Part shown: positions 32,876-42,956 of the stretch, one piece after another
Position numbering within the stretch: position 1 is the stretch's first letter
Layout of the letters: each line of letters opens with the position of its first letter
DNA from: JASJBU01 sp963790775
Lineage (GTDB): Bacteria; Pseudomonadota; Gammaproteobacteria; Chromatiales; Chromatiaceae
Reading direction: 5' to 3'
Assembly: GCA_963790775.1 (NCBI GenBank)
Contig: CAWBPR010000015.1
Location: forward strand, 1-64,000
DNA: 64,000 nt
Position numbers and translations under genes: made by a program
Notes under the pieces: generated by a model
Database searches by the model: none
The model's input: only the letters and a program-made list of their open reading frames with translations
Told to the model about the DNA's origin: nothing

Positions 32876-34441
32876 TATAGTTGCCGGAGGCTTACTTGAA
32901 ATATCGTACGCCACACGGGAAATACCCGGTACTTCATTGATGATCCGTCGCGACACCTCTTCCAGAAAATCAAATGGCAGATGGGCGAATTTAGCGGTCA
33001 TGAAATCCACCGTCACTACCGCCCGCAGGGACACCACATATTCATAACACCGGGCATCCCCCACCACGCCCACCGACCTGACCGGAAGAAACACCGCAAA
33101 CGCCTGACTGACTTCATCATAGAGGTTGTGCTCGCGCAACTCCTCGATATAGATGTGATCCGCCTGTCGCAGGATATCCGCATACTCCTTCTTCACTTCG
33201 CCCAGGATGCGCACACCCAGCCCAGGCCCGGGGAATGGATGCCGGTAGATCATCTCATAGGGAAGCCCCAACTCGACGCCAATGCGCCGCACCTCATCCT
33301 TGAAAAGCTCGCGCAGCGGCTCAATCAGCTCCAGTTTCATGTATTCAGGCAACCCACCCACGTTATGGTGCGACTTGATGACGTGGGCCTTGCCCGATTT
33401 GGCGCCTGCGGATTCGATGACATCGGGATAGATGGTGCCCTGGGCCAGGAAGTTCACATCCTCCAGCCTGCTCGCCTCCTCCTCGAAGATATCGATAAAC
33501 AGATTGCCGATGATCTTACGTTTCTGTTCCGGATCAGAGACCCCATCCAAGCCCTTCAGGAAACGCTCTTCCGCATTCACCCGCACCACCTTGACGCCCA
33601 TGTGCTCGGCAAAGGTGGACATTACATGATCCCCTTCGTGCAGGCGCAGCAGGCCGTTATCGACAAACACACAGATCAGTTGTTCGCCGATTGCGCGATG
33701 CAGCAACGCCGCCACCACCGATGAGTCGACACCACCTGAGAGACCTAACAGGACCTGTTGTTTGCCGACACGTTGTCGTATCTGCTGGATACTGTCTTCA
33801 ATGATCTTGCCCGGCGTCCAGAGGGATTCACAGCCACAGATATTGAATAAAAACTTATCCAGAATGCGCTTGCCCTGACGGGTGTGGGTCACTTCGGGAT
33901 GGAATTGCAGACCATAGTAGCCCCGCTGCTCATCCGCCATGCCTGCGTAGGGGGCGTTCTCCGTTTCACAGATCACATGAAAACCTTCCGGCAGGGTTTC
34001 AACCCGGTCGCCATGACTCATCCAGACGTCCAGCAGACCATAGCCCTCTTCACTGGTGTGGTCTTCGATATCCTGCAACAGCTTGGAGTGGCCGCGGGCG
34101 CGCACCTGGGCATAGCCATATTCGTGTTTCTCCGAGCTCGCCACCGACCCGCCCAGCTGAGCCGCCATGGTCTGCATGCCGTAGCAGATGCCCAGGACAG
34201 GTACGCCGAGATCGAATACCTGCTGCGGCGCGGCCGGGGCCTCATCCCCAGTCACGGTTTCAGGACCGCCTGAAAGAATCACCCCAGCCGGCTTCCTCCC
34301 CGCAAAACCTTCATCCGCATTGTCATAGGGGTAGATCTCACAGTAGACCCCAGACTCCCGCACACGGCGTGCGATCAGCTGCGTGTATTGCGAGCCGAAA
34401 TCAAGGATCAGGATGCGATGCGCATGAATATTGGTGGTCAT
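32864..34441 (-). CDS. guaA: GMP synthase (glutamine-hydrolysing)
   Basis: The 525-residue product makes GMP from XMP, glutamine and ATP in the cytoplasm. The N-terminal glutamine amidotransferase domain has GICYGMQ with the catalytic Cys (about 85) and LQFHPEVTH (about 175). The ATP-pyrophosphatase domain has LSGGVDSSV (about 235), and the C-terminal dimer domain ends PPATIEWE. Length is that of the bacterial family. It is 238 bases after guaB on the same strand, the usual gammaproteobacterial order. The 3' end serves as the apparent attachment site of the accessory array, with the protein sequence left intact. Confidence 0.97.
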   Translation of the reverse strand: MTTNIHAHRILILDFGSQYTQLIARRVRESGVYCEIYPYDNADEGFAGRKPAGVILSGGPETVTGDEAPAAPQQVFDLGVPVLGICYGMQTMAAQLGGSVASSEKHEYGYAQVRARGHSKLLQDIEDHTSEEGYGLLDVWMSHGDRVETLPEGFHVICETENAPYAGMADEQRGYYGLQFHPEVTHTRQGKRILDKFLFNICGCESLWTPGKIIEDSIQQIRQRVGKQQVLLGLSGGVDSSVVAALLHRAIGEQLICVFVDNGLLRLHEGDHVMSTFAEHMGVKVVRVNAEERFLKGLDGVSDPEQKRKIIGNLFIDIFEEEASRLEDVNFLAQGTIYPDVIESAGAKSGKAHVIKSHHNVGGLPEYMKLELIEPLRELFKDEVRRIGVELGLPYEMIYRHPFPGPGLGVRILGEVKKEYADILRQADHIYIEELREHNLYDEVSQAFAVFLPVRSVGVVGDARCYEYVVSLRAVVTVDFMTAKFAHLPFDFLEEVSRRIINEVPGISRVAYDISSKPPATIEWE

Positions 34442-34679
34442 TTTTCCACTTCCAGATAATACAAAGGGCAGTTCCGTTCACCAGGGGCCACCGAGCAACC
34501 GAATACCGGGCATAGAGCAAAGGCAAAGCCAGCGCGGAACACCTCTAGCCGAACCTTACTCAACGCCTCTGATTCCATGCGGAAAACTCAGGGTCTCCAT
34601 AGTGAACTCAACAATCTGCCGGGCACTACGCACAAAGCGGAGCGCAGCACAGCCGGCTTAAACTCTCTATTGCCGACTC

Positions 34680-36146
34680 TCAATCCCGACGGTAATTGGG
34701 GGCTTCCTTGGTGATGGTCACGTCATGCACATGGGATTCGGTCATGCCGGCGCCGGTAACCCTCACAAACTCGGGCTTGGTGCGCATCTCTTCCAGATTG
34801 GCGCATCCGGTATAGCCCATGCTGGAGCGAACACCACCAATGATCTGGTAGATGATATTCAACACCGTACCCTTGTAAGGCACACGGCCCTCGATCCCCT
34901 CAGGCACCAGTTTTTCCTTGTCTTCCGTACCTTCCTGGAAATAACGGTCACTGGAGCCGTCCTTGCCCGACATGGCCCCCAGGGATCCCATGCCACGATA
35001 GGATTTGTAGGATCTGCCCTGGAAAATCTCCACGTCGCCAGGTGATTCGTCGGTTCCGGCAAACATGCCGCCGATCATCACCGAATAGGCGCCGGCCGCC
35101 AGCACCTTGGCGATATCACCGGAATAACGCAGACCCCCATCGGCAATCAGCGGCACGCCGGTTCCCTCCAGCTCCCTGGCGACATTAGCCACCGCGGTGA
35201 TCTGAGGTACGCCGACACCGGCGACGATTCTGGTGGTGCAGATAGATCCAGGACCTATTCCCACTTTGACTGCGTCCGCTCCGGCCTCTACCAGTGCGCG
35301 GGCAGCTGCTGCGGTCGCAATATTGCCACCGATAACCTGTACCTGAGGGTAGTTCTTCTTCACCCAGGCGACACGGTCCAACACGCCCTGGGAGTGGCCA
35401 TGGGCGGTGTCGACCACGATCACATCCACTCCGGCCCTCACCAATGCATCGACACGCTCTTCCGTACCGCCGCCGACCCCGACTGCCGCACCAACACGCA
35501 GCCGCTCCTGGTCGTCCCGGCTCGCATTCGGGTTGTCCTTCGCCTTTTGAATGTCCTTCACCGTAATCATGCCACGCAGCTGGAAATCGTCATTCACCAC
35601 CAACACCTTTTCGATGCGGTATTTATGCAACAGGCTGAGCACCTCGTCCCGGCTTGCGCCCTCCTTGACCGTCACCAGCTTCTCCTTGCGGGTCATGATA
35701 TTTCTCACCGGATCGTCCATCTTCTTCTCGAAGCGCAGATCCCGTCCGGTCACAATACCCACCAACTCGTCACCATCCACCACCGGCACACCGGAAATAT
35801 TATTGGCCCGGGTCAGTTCGAGCACTTCACCAATACTGACGTAGGGTCCTACGGTAATCGGTTCACGGATCACCCCACTCTCATACTTTTTGACGCTGGA
35901 AACCTCGTGAGCCTGCTGCTCAGGGGTCATGTTTTTGTGCACAATACCGATACCACCCTCCAACGCCATGGCGATCGCGAAACGCGACTCGGTGACGGTA
36001 TCCATAGCCGCGGAAACCAGTGGGATATTCAGCTCGATACCCCGTGAAAGCTTGGTGCGCAAATCAACATCTTTGGGCAATACTGTGGAGTGGGCTGGAA
36101 CCAGTAAAACATCATCAAATGTGAGGGCTTCCTCGATTACACGCAT
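34680..36146 (-). CDS. guaB: IMP dehydrogenase
   Basis: The 488-residue product oxidises IMP to XMP with NAD, the first committed step to GMP. It starts MRVIEEALTFDDVLLVPAHS; the open frame extends upstream to 36260 but the family start is here, with GGAAGC before it. Two CBS domains (about 95-205) are followed by the barrel with the catalytic loop GPGSICTTRIV (about 300) and the flap region near 400. The upstream gap of 182 bases to the divergent c-di-GMP gene holds its promoter. Confidence 0.97.
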   Translation of the reverse strand: MRVIEEALTFDDVLLVPAHSTVLPKDVDLRTKLSRGIELNIPLVSAAMDTVTESRFAIAMALEGGIGIVHKNMTPEQQAHEVSSVKKYESGVIREPITVGPYVSIGEVLELTRANNISGVPVVDGDELVGIVTGRDLRFEKKMDDPVRNIMTRKEKLVTVKEGASRDEVLSLLHKYRIEKVLVVNDDFQLRGMITVKDIQKAKDNPNASRDDQERLRVGAAVGVGGGTEERVDALVRAGVDVIVVDTAHGHSQGVLDRVAWVKKNYPQVQVIGGNIATAAAARALVEAGADAVKVGIGPGSICTTRIVAGVGVPQITAVANVARELEGTGVPLIADGGLRYSGDIAKVLAAGAYSVMIGGMFAGTDESPGDVEIFQGRSYKSYRGMGSLGAMSGKDGSSDRYFQEGTEDKEKLVPEGIEGRVPYKGTVLNIIYQIIGGVRSSMGYTGCANLEEMRTKPEFVRVTGAGMTESHVHDVTITKEAPNYRRD

Positions 36147-36328
36147 AGTCTTAGCTTCCGGTGGGTAGAGATAGCCGGCCATTATAGGTTTTGCTGCAAG
36201 ACCGGTAAACCGGCAGGCTGCACTATTAGTGAAGTAGTTTCGGAAATGACATTCAGGCATTCAAACTGCACAATACGATAGCTGGCTGGCACTGAAACTA
36301 ACCAGGAGATTGTCAAAAACAACACGAT

Positions 36329-39300
36329 ATGCAAAAAATCTGCCGCCTTTCATCAATCTTTTTGTGCCTGGTATGTCTGTGCGGCCCTTTCTGGGCGGCG
36401 GCATCCGAAACCAATGGGAATGAAAAGATTCAGGTCAGGGTCGGTGTCTATCAGAATCCACCACTCGTCTGGTCGAGTGAAGCGCAAGAGCCACAGGGTT
36501 TCTTCATCGATATACTCAATCAGGTAGCCACAAAAAACGGCTGGCAGCTGCATTTTGTTCCCGGCGCCTGGACGGAAAAGCTGCAGGAACTGGAGTCCGG
36601 CCGTATCGACATTCTGCCAGCCATCGCCAAAACCAAGCAGCGCGCCGAGAAATTCCACTTCACTGACGAATCAGTGTTCTTCAACTGGGGGCAGATCTTT
36701 GTACCTAAAGGGTCCCCCATCCGCTCGTTGCTGGACCTGAACGGCCAGCGCATCGCTGCGCTGAAGGATGATATCTATCTGCAAGGCAATGAGGGCTTAT
36801 CCAGATTGTGCAGGAACTTTCAAATCCAGTGTGAACTGCTCGAGATGGACTCCTACTCTGCCGTCCTGCAAGCCGTGGCGCGGGATCAGGTAGACGCGGG
36901 GCTGGTAAACCGTCTCCACGGCGCACTCCACGCCCGATCGTTGAACCTGGTTGCCAGCCCGATTGTAATGATGCCGGTGGATGTGCGCTTCGCGGTCTCC
37001 CGCAATTCCCGCCACCTTCACACTTTGAAAGATGCGATCGATGCGGAACTCGCAGCGCAGAAGGCAGATCCTCTCTCCCCCTATCATCAAGGTTTACCAG
37101 GTCTGCTGAACACCAAGACCTCTGGCTTGTTCATCCCCATCTGGGCGGAGCAGCTGCTGGCCATCTTCAGTATCGGCTTGGTACTCCTGCTGACCGGAAC
37201 CGTGATATTGCGCTGGCGCATACAGGCCCGCACCAGAGAGCTGGCGCTGAGTGAGAAACGCTACAGGGAACTGTTCGAGGCAACCACCGTATCCCTGCTG
37301 GAGGAAGATCTCACTGAAGTGCTTGAGTCCCTGCAAAAGATCCGCGAACGAGACGTGTACGATCTAAGCGGACATTTCAAACGTTATCCGGAAAAAGTCC
37401 TACTTTTTATCAAACAGCTGCATATCCTCTCGGCTAATACCAAAGCACTCACAATGTTTGGAGCCGGTTCCCTGGAACAGCTGCAGAATGAGCTGCGCAA
37501 CACCTTTACGCCTGTCTCGCTCAAAACCTTCGAAAAGGGACTGCTCGCCATCTATCAACGGCAAGCTAATTTCAGCGACGAGACGGAATTCCGTACTCTG
37601 CAAGGCAAGATAATCCGGGTGATTATCTCCTTCCCCATCCCCACCAGTCAGGAACAGGCAAAGCGAGTGCCATTCAGTATGCTGGATATCACTCAACAGC
37701 ATCAAACCGAAATTGAACTTTCTCAGGTTATCGAGGGGGCATCCCTCGGGTTCTGGGACTGGGACTTGAAGACCGGCCGGCACCTCGTCAATGATCGCTG
37801 GCTCGCCATGCTGGGACTGTCGCGAGAGGATATCCAGAACGATGTCAGCGACTGGGCTGGGCGGATCAACCCGGATGATCGCAAGCGGATTGAGCCCATC
37901 GTCATGAGCCACATCAAACAGGGCAAGCCCTATGTGGTGGAATTCAGGATGCGGCACAAGCACGGACACTGGGTCTGGATCCAGGGATCAGGCAACGGCG
38001 TGGAGAATGACCCCGATACCCAGGAGCCGCTGCGCGCCTGCGGCACCCACCAGGACATTACTGAGCGCAAGCGCAGTGAAGAGGCCTTGCATACGCTGGT
38101 AGAGAGCATGGTTGGCATCAGCGGCCAGGCCTACTTCCAGAAGGTGACCCGTGAACTTTGCCGCTGGTTCGATGCGGAAGGCAGCTATATCGGGGAACTG
38201 ACGGATGATTTCGAGTTAAAACCGATCTGCATGCTGATGGACGGAAAGATTATCGAGAACCATGTCTGTAAGATGATTGGCACGCCATGCGAACAAGTGA
38301 TCAGTCAAGGCCCCCGATATTTCCCAAAAGAAACCCAAGCTTTGTTTCCACACACCGTCTTTCTGCAGGAATACAATATCCAGGGGTATGCCGGCATTCC
38401 CATCCGGGACCAGCAGGACCAGGTCATCGGCGTGTTATGGGTCGCCTCCCATGATCCGCTGCAGCTGCCGCCGCAATGGGAAGACGTTTTGCAGATCATC
38501 GCCGCCCGCACCAGCGCAGAGATGGAGCGCATGCGCTCGATGGAAATGCTCGAATATCAAGCCACTTTCGATGCCCTCACCGATCTGCCTAACCGACGCC
38601 TGCTGTTGGATCGCCTGCAGCATGCCCAGGCGCTCTGCAAACGGCATGGGCATAAAGGCGGTCTGCTCTACATGGATCTGGACCACTTCAAGCACATCAA
38701 CGACTCGCTGGGCCATCCGGTTGGCGATGAGTTACTGAAAGAGGTCGCCAAACGTCTGCAGCAGGAACTGCGTGACGAAGATACACCCGCCCGCCTCGGA
38801 GGCGATGAGTTCGTGGTGCTGTTTTCCGAACTCAGCGATGACCCTCAGCAGGCCGCACAACAGGCTCAGCAGGGCGCGGAGAAGATCATGCGGGTGCTCT
38901 CCATGCCCTACGCCATCCGCGACAACGAGCTGCAGATCACCCCCAGCATCGGCATTGTTGTCTTCCCGATGAACGCAGCAAACGCTGACGATCTCCTCAA
39001 GCATGCGGATACCGCCATGTACCGCGCCAAAGCGGCGGGCAGGAATACGATCCGCTTCTTTCTCCCGAGCATGCAGAAACAGGCTGAGGAGAGGCTGCAA
39101 CTGAAAAACGAGCTGCGGTTTGCCTTGGAGAATGATGAATTCACCCTGGCTTACCAGCCCCAGCTGGACCTGGAGGGAAATATGGTAGGCGCAGAAGCCC
39201 TGCTGCGCTGGCCCCACCCGCAGCGCGGCGATATAGCGCCAGACAACTTTATTTCTGTGGCTGAGGAGAACGGACAGATCCTGGCAATTGGCGAGTGGGT

Positions 39301-39874
39301 GCTCAGGGAGGCGCTGACGCAAATGAATCAGTGGCAGCAGCAGCATTCGACGATCTTCCGTTCCCTGGCAGTCAATCTCAGCCCAGTCCAGTTCCATCAG
39401 GCCGATTTTACTCACCGAATCGAGCAGATACTGGGAGAAACGGGCACCGACCCCCACTGCCTGACCCTCGAAATCACTGAAGGTACGCTGGTGGAAAACC
39501 TGGAAGCTGCAAACAAGAAAATCCAACTTCTCAATCAGCTGGGGGTGCGCTTTTCCATCGATGATTTCGGCACCGGTTATGCCTCAATCTCATATCTGAG
39601 ACGGCTTCCACTGAATGAATTGAAGATCGACCGCAGTTTCGTGCGTGACATTCTCACTGATCCCAGGGACGCAAGCCTGGTCGAAACCATCATCACCATG
39701 GCTCAGCAGATGGAACTGGAGATCGTTGCGGAAGGCGTCGAGCAACAGGCTCAATTCGAATTCCTGCGCAGTAAAGGCTGCAGGATCTTCCAGGGCCACT
39801 ACTTCTGTGAACCGCTCAACGCCGCCCAACTGTCAAACCGACTGAAGGCGGCTGTCGACGAGATGCCGGCATAA
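36329..39874 (+). CDS. Membrane c-di-GMP protein: SBP_bac_3 sensor, PAS, GAF, GGDEF and EAL domains
   Basis: The 1181-residue product has a signal peptide, a periplasmic amino-acid-binding-protein-like sensor (about 33-265), a membrane helix (about 275-297), PAS-like regions (about 310-585; EIELSQVIEGASLGFWDWDLKTG and a PAC end GTHQDITERKRSEEA), a GAF domain (about 590-730), a GGDEF domain with RLGGDEFVVLF (about 822) and an EAL domain with AEALLRW (about 954) and DDFGTGYASISYL. Both output sites look complete, so it may make and degrade cyclic di-GMP in response to a periplasmic ligand. It is divergent from guaB and just 2 bases before xseA, but a shared role with xseA is not expected. Confidence 0.88.
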   Translation: MQKICRLSSIFLCLVCLCGPFWAAASETNGNEKIQVRVGVYQNPPLVWSSEAQEPQGFFIDILNQVATKNGWQLHFVPGAWTEKLQELESGRIDILPAIAKTKQRAEKFHFTDESVFFNWGQIFVPKGSPIRSLLDLNGQRIAALKDDIYLQGNEGLSRLCRNFQIQCELLEMDSYSAVLQAVARDQVDAGLVNRLHGALHARSLNLVASPIVMMPVDVRFAVSRNSRHLHTLKDAIDAELAAQKADPLSPYHQGLPGLLNTKTSGLFIPIWAEQLLAIFSIGLVLLLTGTVILRWRIQARTRELALSEKRYRELFEATTVSLLEEDLTEVLESLQKIRERDVYDLSGHFKRYPEKVLLFIKQLHILSANTKALTMFGAGSLEQLQNELRNTFTPVSLKTFEKGLLAIYQRQANFSDETEFRTLQGKIIRVIISFPIPTSQEQAKRVPFSMLDITQQHQTEIELSQVIEGASLGFWDWDLKTGRHLVNDRWLAMLGLSREDIQNDVSDWAGRINPDDRKRIEPIVMSHIKQGKPYVVEFRMRHKHGHWVWIQGSGNGVENDPDTQEPLRACGTHQDITERKRSEEALHTLVESMVGISGQAYFQKVTRELCRWFDAEGSYIGELTDDFELKPICMLMDGKIIENHVCKMIGTPCEQVISQGPRYFPKETQALFPHTVFLQEYNIQGYAGIPIRDQQDQVIGVLWVASHDPLQLPPQWEDVLQIIAARTSAEMERMRSMEMLEYQATFDALTDLPNRRLLLDRLQHAQALCKRHGHKGGLLYMDLDHFKHINDSLGHPVGDELLKEVAKRLQQELRDEDTPARLGGDEFVVLFSELSDDPQQAAQQAQQGAEKIMRVLSMPYAIRDNELQITPSIGIVVFPMNAANADDLLKHADTAMYRAKAAGRNTIRFFLPSMQKQAEERLQLKNELRFALENDEFTLAYQPQLDLEGNMVGAEALLRWPHPQRGDIAPDNFISVAEENGQILAIGEWVLREALTQMNQWQQQHSTIFRSLAVNLSPVQFHQADFTHRIEQILGETGTDPHCLTLEITEGTLVENLEAANKKIQLLNQLGVRFSIDDFGTGYASISYLRRLPLNELKIDRSFVRDILTDPRDASLVETIITMAQQMELEIVAEGVEQQAQFEFLRSKGCRIFQGHYFCEPLNAAQLSNRLKAAVDEMPA

Positions 39875-39876
39875 AC

Positions 39877-41232
39877 ATGCAGCGCGAACCGCAGGCATCT
39901 AGAGACATCTACAGCATCTCCAGGCTGGTGCGTGAGACAAGGGCCATCCTGGAGGGGAGTTTCCCCCTGCTCTGGGTGGAAGGCGAGATCTCCAATCTGG
40001 CGCGCCCCGCCTCCGGCCACATCTATTTCTCGCTGAAAGACGAAGCCGCCCAGGTGCGCTGCGCCATGTTCCGCATCAAACTGCAACACCTGCGTTTTCA
40101 ACCCGCGAACGGGCAGCAGGTGCTGATTCGCGCCCGGGTCAGCCTGTATGAGGCCCGAGGCGAGTTTCAGCTGATCGCCGAGCACATGGAGCCCGCCGGT
40201 GAGGGGGCGCTGCGCCTTGCCTTCGAAAGACTCAAGGAAAAACTCGCCAACGAGGGGCTGTTCGATACCGGCGGCAAGCAACCCCTGCCGCTGCTGCCCA
40301 GGCAGATCGGCCTGATCACCTCTCCCAGCGGTGCGGCGGTGCGCGACCTGCTGACTGTCCTGCGCCGGCGTTTTCCAGCCATTCCAGTGGTGATCTATCC
40401 GGCGCCGGTACAGGGTGCGGAGGCTCCGGCCAAGATCATCCGCATGCTGCAACTCGCCAACCTCCGCCAGGAGTGTGATCTGCTGATTCTCAGCCGCGGG
40501 GGAGGGTCGCTGGAGGATCTGCAGGCGTTCAATGACGAAGCGGTAGCAAGGGCCATCCATGCCTCGAAAATTCCACTGATCTCAGGCATCGGGCATGAAA
40601 TCGACTTTACGATTGCCGATTTTGTCGCGGACCTGCGTGCGCCAACCCCTTCGGCCGCAGCGGAACATGCGACACCCGACCAGCACGAATGGCGCAAACG
40701 GCTGGACAAACAATTGGCACAATTGACCGGCAGATCGAAACAGCGGATTCAAGCCGGGCAACTGCAGCTTGAAAAGCTTCAGCGTCGCTTAGATCGGCAA
40801 CAACCCCAGCAGCGTCTGACTCAACGCACCCTGCGCCTGGATGAAGTCTCGCAACGGCTTTTCCAGACCCAGAGCCACCAGCTGTTATCACTGCGCAGCC
40901 AGTTAAACACCTTCCAGTCAAGGCTCAATCAGCAGTCGCCGGTGCTGAGACTCGAACGGCTGAGATCAAAAGCCGACAAACTGCATGAACGCTTACATAG
41001 ATCCCTGAGCGATCAGCTGCTACAACACCACAACCGGCTTGGCCAGCTCGCACGGGATCTGCATAATCTGAGTCCGCTCAACACCCTGAAACGGGGCTAC
41101 GCCATTGCCGTCCATCCCGCTGACGGCCAGATACTGCGTTCAGCGGCGGAGATAAGCGTTGGTGAACTGGCCGAGGTCCGTCTGGCCGAGGGTCAGCTGC
41201 TGTGTGAAGTCAAAGAGATCCAGCAAGATTAA
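39877..41232 (+). CDS. xseA: Exodeoxyribonuclease VII large subunit
   Basis: The 451-residue product starts with an OB-fold (YSISRLVRETRAILEGSFPLLWVEGEISNLARPASGHIYFSLKD, about 11-53), followed by the catalytic core with LITSPSGAAVRDLLTVLRRRFP (about 150), SRGGGSLEDLQAFNDE (about 205) and SGIGHEIDFTIADFVAD (about 235). A long coiled coil (about 270-400) and GYAIAVHP end follow. It degrades single-stranded DNA together with XseB, which is not in the window. Length matches the family. Confidence 0.95.
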   Translation: MQREPQASRDIYSISRLVRETRAILEGSFPLLWVEGEISNLARPASGHIYFSLKDEAAQVRCAMFRIKLQHLRFQPANGQQVLIRARVSLYEARGEFQLIAEHMEPAGEGALRLAFERLKEKLANEGLFDTGGKQPLPLLPRQIGLITSPSGAAVRDLLTVLRRRFPAIPVVIYPAPVQGAEAPAKIIRMLQLANLRQECDLLILSRGGGSLEDLQAFNDEAVARAIHASKIPLISGIGHEIDFTIADFVADLRAPTPSAAAEHATPDQHEWRKRLDKQLAQLTGRSKQRIQAGQLQLEKLQRRLDRQQPQQRLTQRTLRLDEVSQRLFQTQSHQLLSLRSQLNTFQSRLNQQSPVLRLERLRSKADKLHERLHRSLSDQLLQHHNRLGQLARDLHNLSPLNTLKRGYAIAVHPADGQILRSAAEISVGELAEVRLAEGQLLCEVKEIQQD

Positions 41233-41502
41233 AGCTAAGATATTTCCCGACCAAAAATACAGAATACCCCCACTCCAACCTGCCGACTGGATGTGTAGCA
41301 TCCCAGTTTCAGAGCGTCTCTAACAAATAGATCATAATTTTCGCGATTCAGACTGGTATTTAACCCGTAGATAGCCTGTCTCGGTACGCTGATTCCAGCC
41401 TTCAGGCATTCAGCGTCGCCCGAATTCTTTACCCTGTGTCAAACCATCCAGATGGAAAACAACAGGCTTTCAGCGCCAAGATAAGGTTTAATTACGTGAA
41501 TC

Positions 41503-42918
41503 ATGCAGAGTAATGTTCAATCAATCAGTCACTATTTCCCCACTGCGCCAAGGCATTGGGGTGGAATAGGTGTTCTTGCGGCGCTCTACTTCCTGGCAGG
41601 CATCATCGGTCTGAGCGTACAAACCGCCTACAATGGCATTACCCCGATCTGGCCAGCTTCCGGTATCGCTTTCGCAGCACTGCTGCTGTTTGGCGTAAGA
41701 TTGTGGCCAGCCATCATTCTTGCCATGTTGTGTCTGGCCCTGTACGCCGAGATTCCCGTCTTCGTTGCACTGAGCGCAGGAATCGGGAGTGTCCTGGAAG
41801 CTGCCATACCCGTACTGTTACTGCAGCGATTCCGGTTTGACGGAAATCTCAACCGCTTGCAAAACATACTCTATTTCCTGGTATTCGCAGTTTTCCTCGG
41901 TCCGGTTTTCAGTGCAACCGCAGGCGCTGCTGCTTTCGCCATGCATCAGTCTCTCGAAATCTACGCCATTATCAGGATGTGGGCCTTCTGGTGGCTGGGG
42001 AACAGTATCGGTATTCTCATGGTGGGCTCTGCAATTCTGATTTGGAGCGCCACACCGAACAAGGGAATAACAGGCAGCATCGGGTTACGTACAGCCCTGG
42101 TCTGCCTGACAGTGATCGCCTCATTCTCCAGTATGGCGATCAATACCTTTCCATTTTCAACATTGATACTGTTTTTTCTGTTCCCGCTGATCATCCTTGC
42201 AGCCATGCAGGATAACCTGCGCTTTGTTGCTCTGATCTACCTCAGTGTACTGCTCACCTTCCTCATTGCCGGGGCGCTTTTTTTTCCGGAAAAATTCAAT
42301 ACGGCGGAGATCGACGGCGTCTATCTCAATATCACTTTCCTGATTATATTCACCTTCCTTGGGCTGTTCGCCTCGGCGGCCCATACCGAACAACTGGATA
42401 AACGTATCCTGGAATATCAGGCATCCACCGATAATCTGACAGGAATGAAGAGCAGGCAAGCCTTTCTTGAGCTGCTGAACACCACCGTGCGCAACCTGCG
42501 GCGTGATAACGACCGGCACAGCCTCTTGTACATAGACCTCGATGGACTTAAAAACGTCAACGATTCCGCCGGCCACTCAACGGGTGACCTGGTGCTCAAA
42601 TCCATTACACAGATCATCAGGCGCATCATCAGGAGTCAGGATGTTGCCGGGCGGCTGGGCGGTGATGAGTTCGCCATTCTGCTTAGAAACAGTGACTCAC
42701 ATGCGGCCATGATCCTTGCAGAAAAGATCCGGCATGCCATCGCGGAGCACATCACATCTTTTAAAAAACTTCAGTTTTCGGTGACCGCCAGTATCGGTAT
42801 TGTCGACATAGATCAGTCGTGCGATGACGTTGAAACAGTTTTAGAGACCGCAGATCAGGCTTGTTATGCCTCGAAGCGCTCCGGCGGCAACCAGATCACC
42901 CTGGCAGAGATGATTTAG
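41503..42918 (+). CDS. MASE1-GGDEF diguanylate cyclase
   Basis: The 471-residue product has about eight membrane helices (residues 18-295) of the MASE1 sensor type (GLSVQTAYNGITPIWPASGIAFAALL), then a GGDEF domain with DLDGLKNVNDSAGHSTGD and GRLGGDEFAIL (about 385). The active site is complete; no inhibitory RxxD pair is obvious. It likely makes cyclic di-GMP in response to a membrane-sensed signal. It follows xseA by 270 bases, in which I see no gene. Confidence 0.85.
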   Translation: MQSNVQSISHYFPTAPRHWGGIGVLAALYFLAGIIGLSVQTAYNGITPIWPASGIAFAALLLFGVRLWPAIILAMLCLALYAEIPVFVALSAGIGSVLEAAIPVLLLQRFRFDGNLNRLQNILYFLVFAVFLGPVFSATAGAAAFAMHQSLEIYAIIRMWAFWWLGNSIGILMVGSAILIWSATPNKGITGSIGLRTALVCLTVIASFSSMAINTFPFSTLILFFLFPLIILAAMQDNLRFVALIYLSVLLTFLIAGALFFPEKFNTAEIDGVYLNITFLIIFTFLGLFASAAHTEQLDKRILEYQASTDNLTGMKSRQAFLELLNTTVRNLRRDNDRHSLLYIDLDGLKNVNDSAGHSTGDLVLKSITQIIRRIIRSQDVAGRLGGDEFAILLRNSDSHAAMILAEKIRHAIAEHITSFKKLQFSVTASIGIVDIDQSCDDVETVLETADQACYASKRSGGNQITLAEMI

Positions 42919-42956
42919 GATTTGAATTGAGCTGTGCAGATCGGAAAAAATCTGCC

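Noticed and set aside
32981..33724. 247-codon open frame opposite guaA
   Set aside because: Antisense shadow; guaA is intact and conserved over the whole stretch.
38732..39526. 264-codon open frame opposite the GGDEF-EAL gene
   Set aside because: Antisense shadow of a strongly conserved coding region, no own features.
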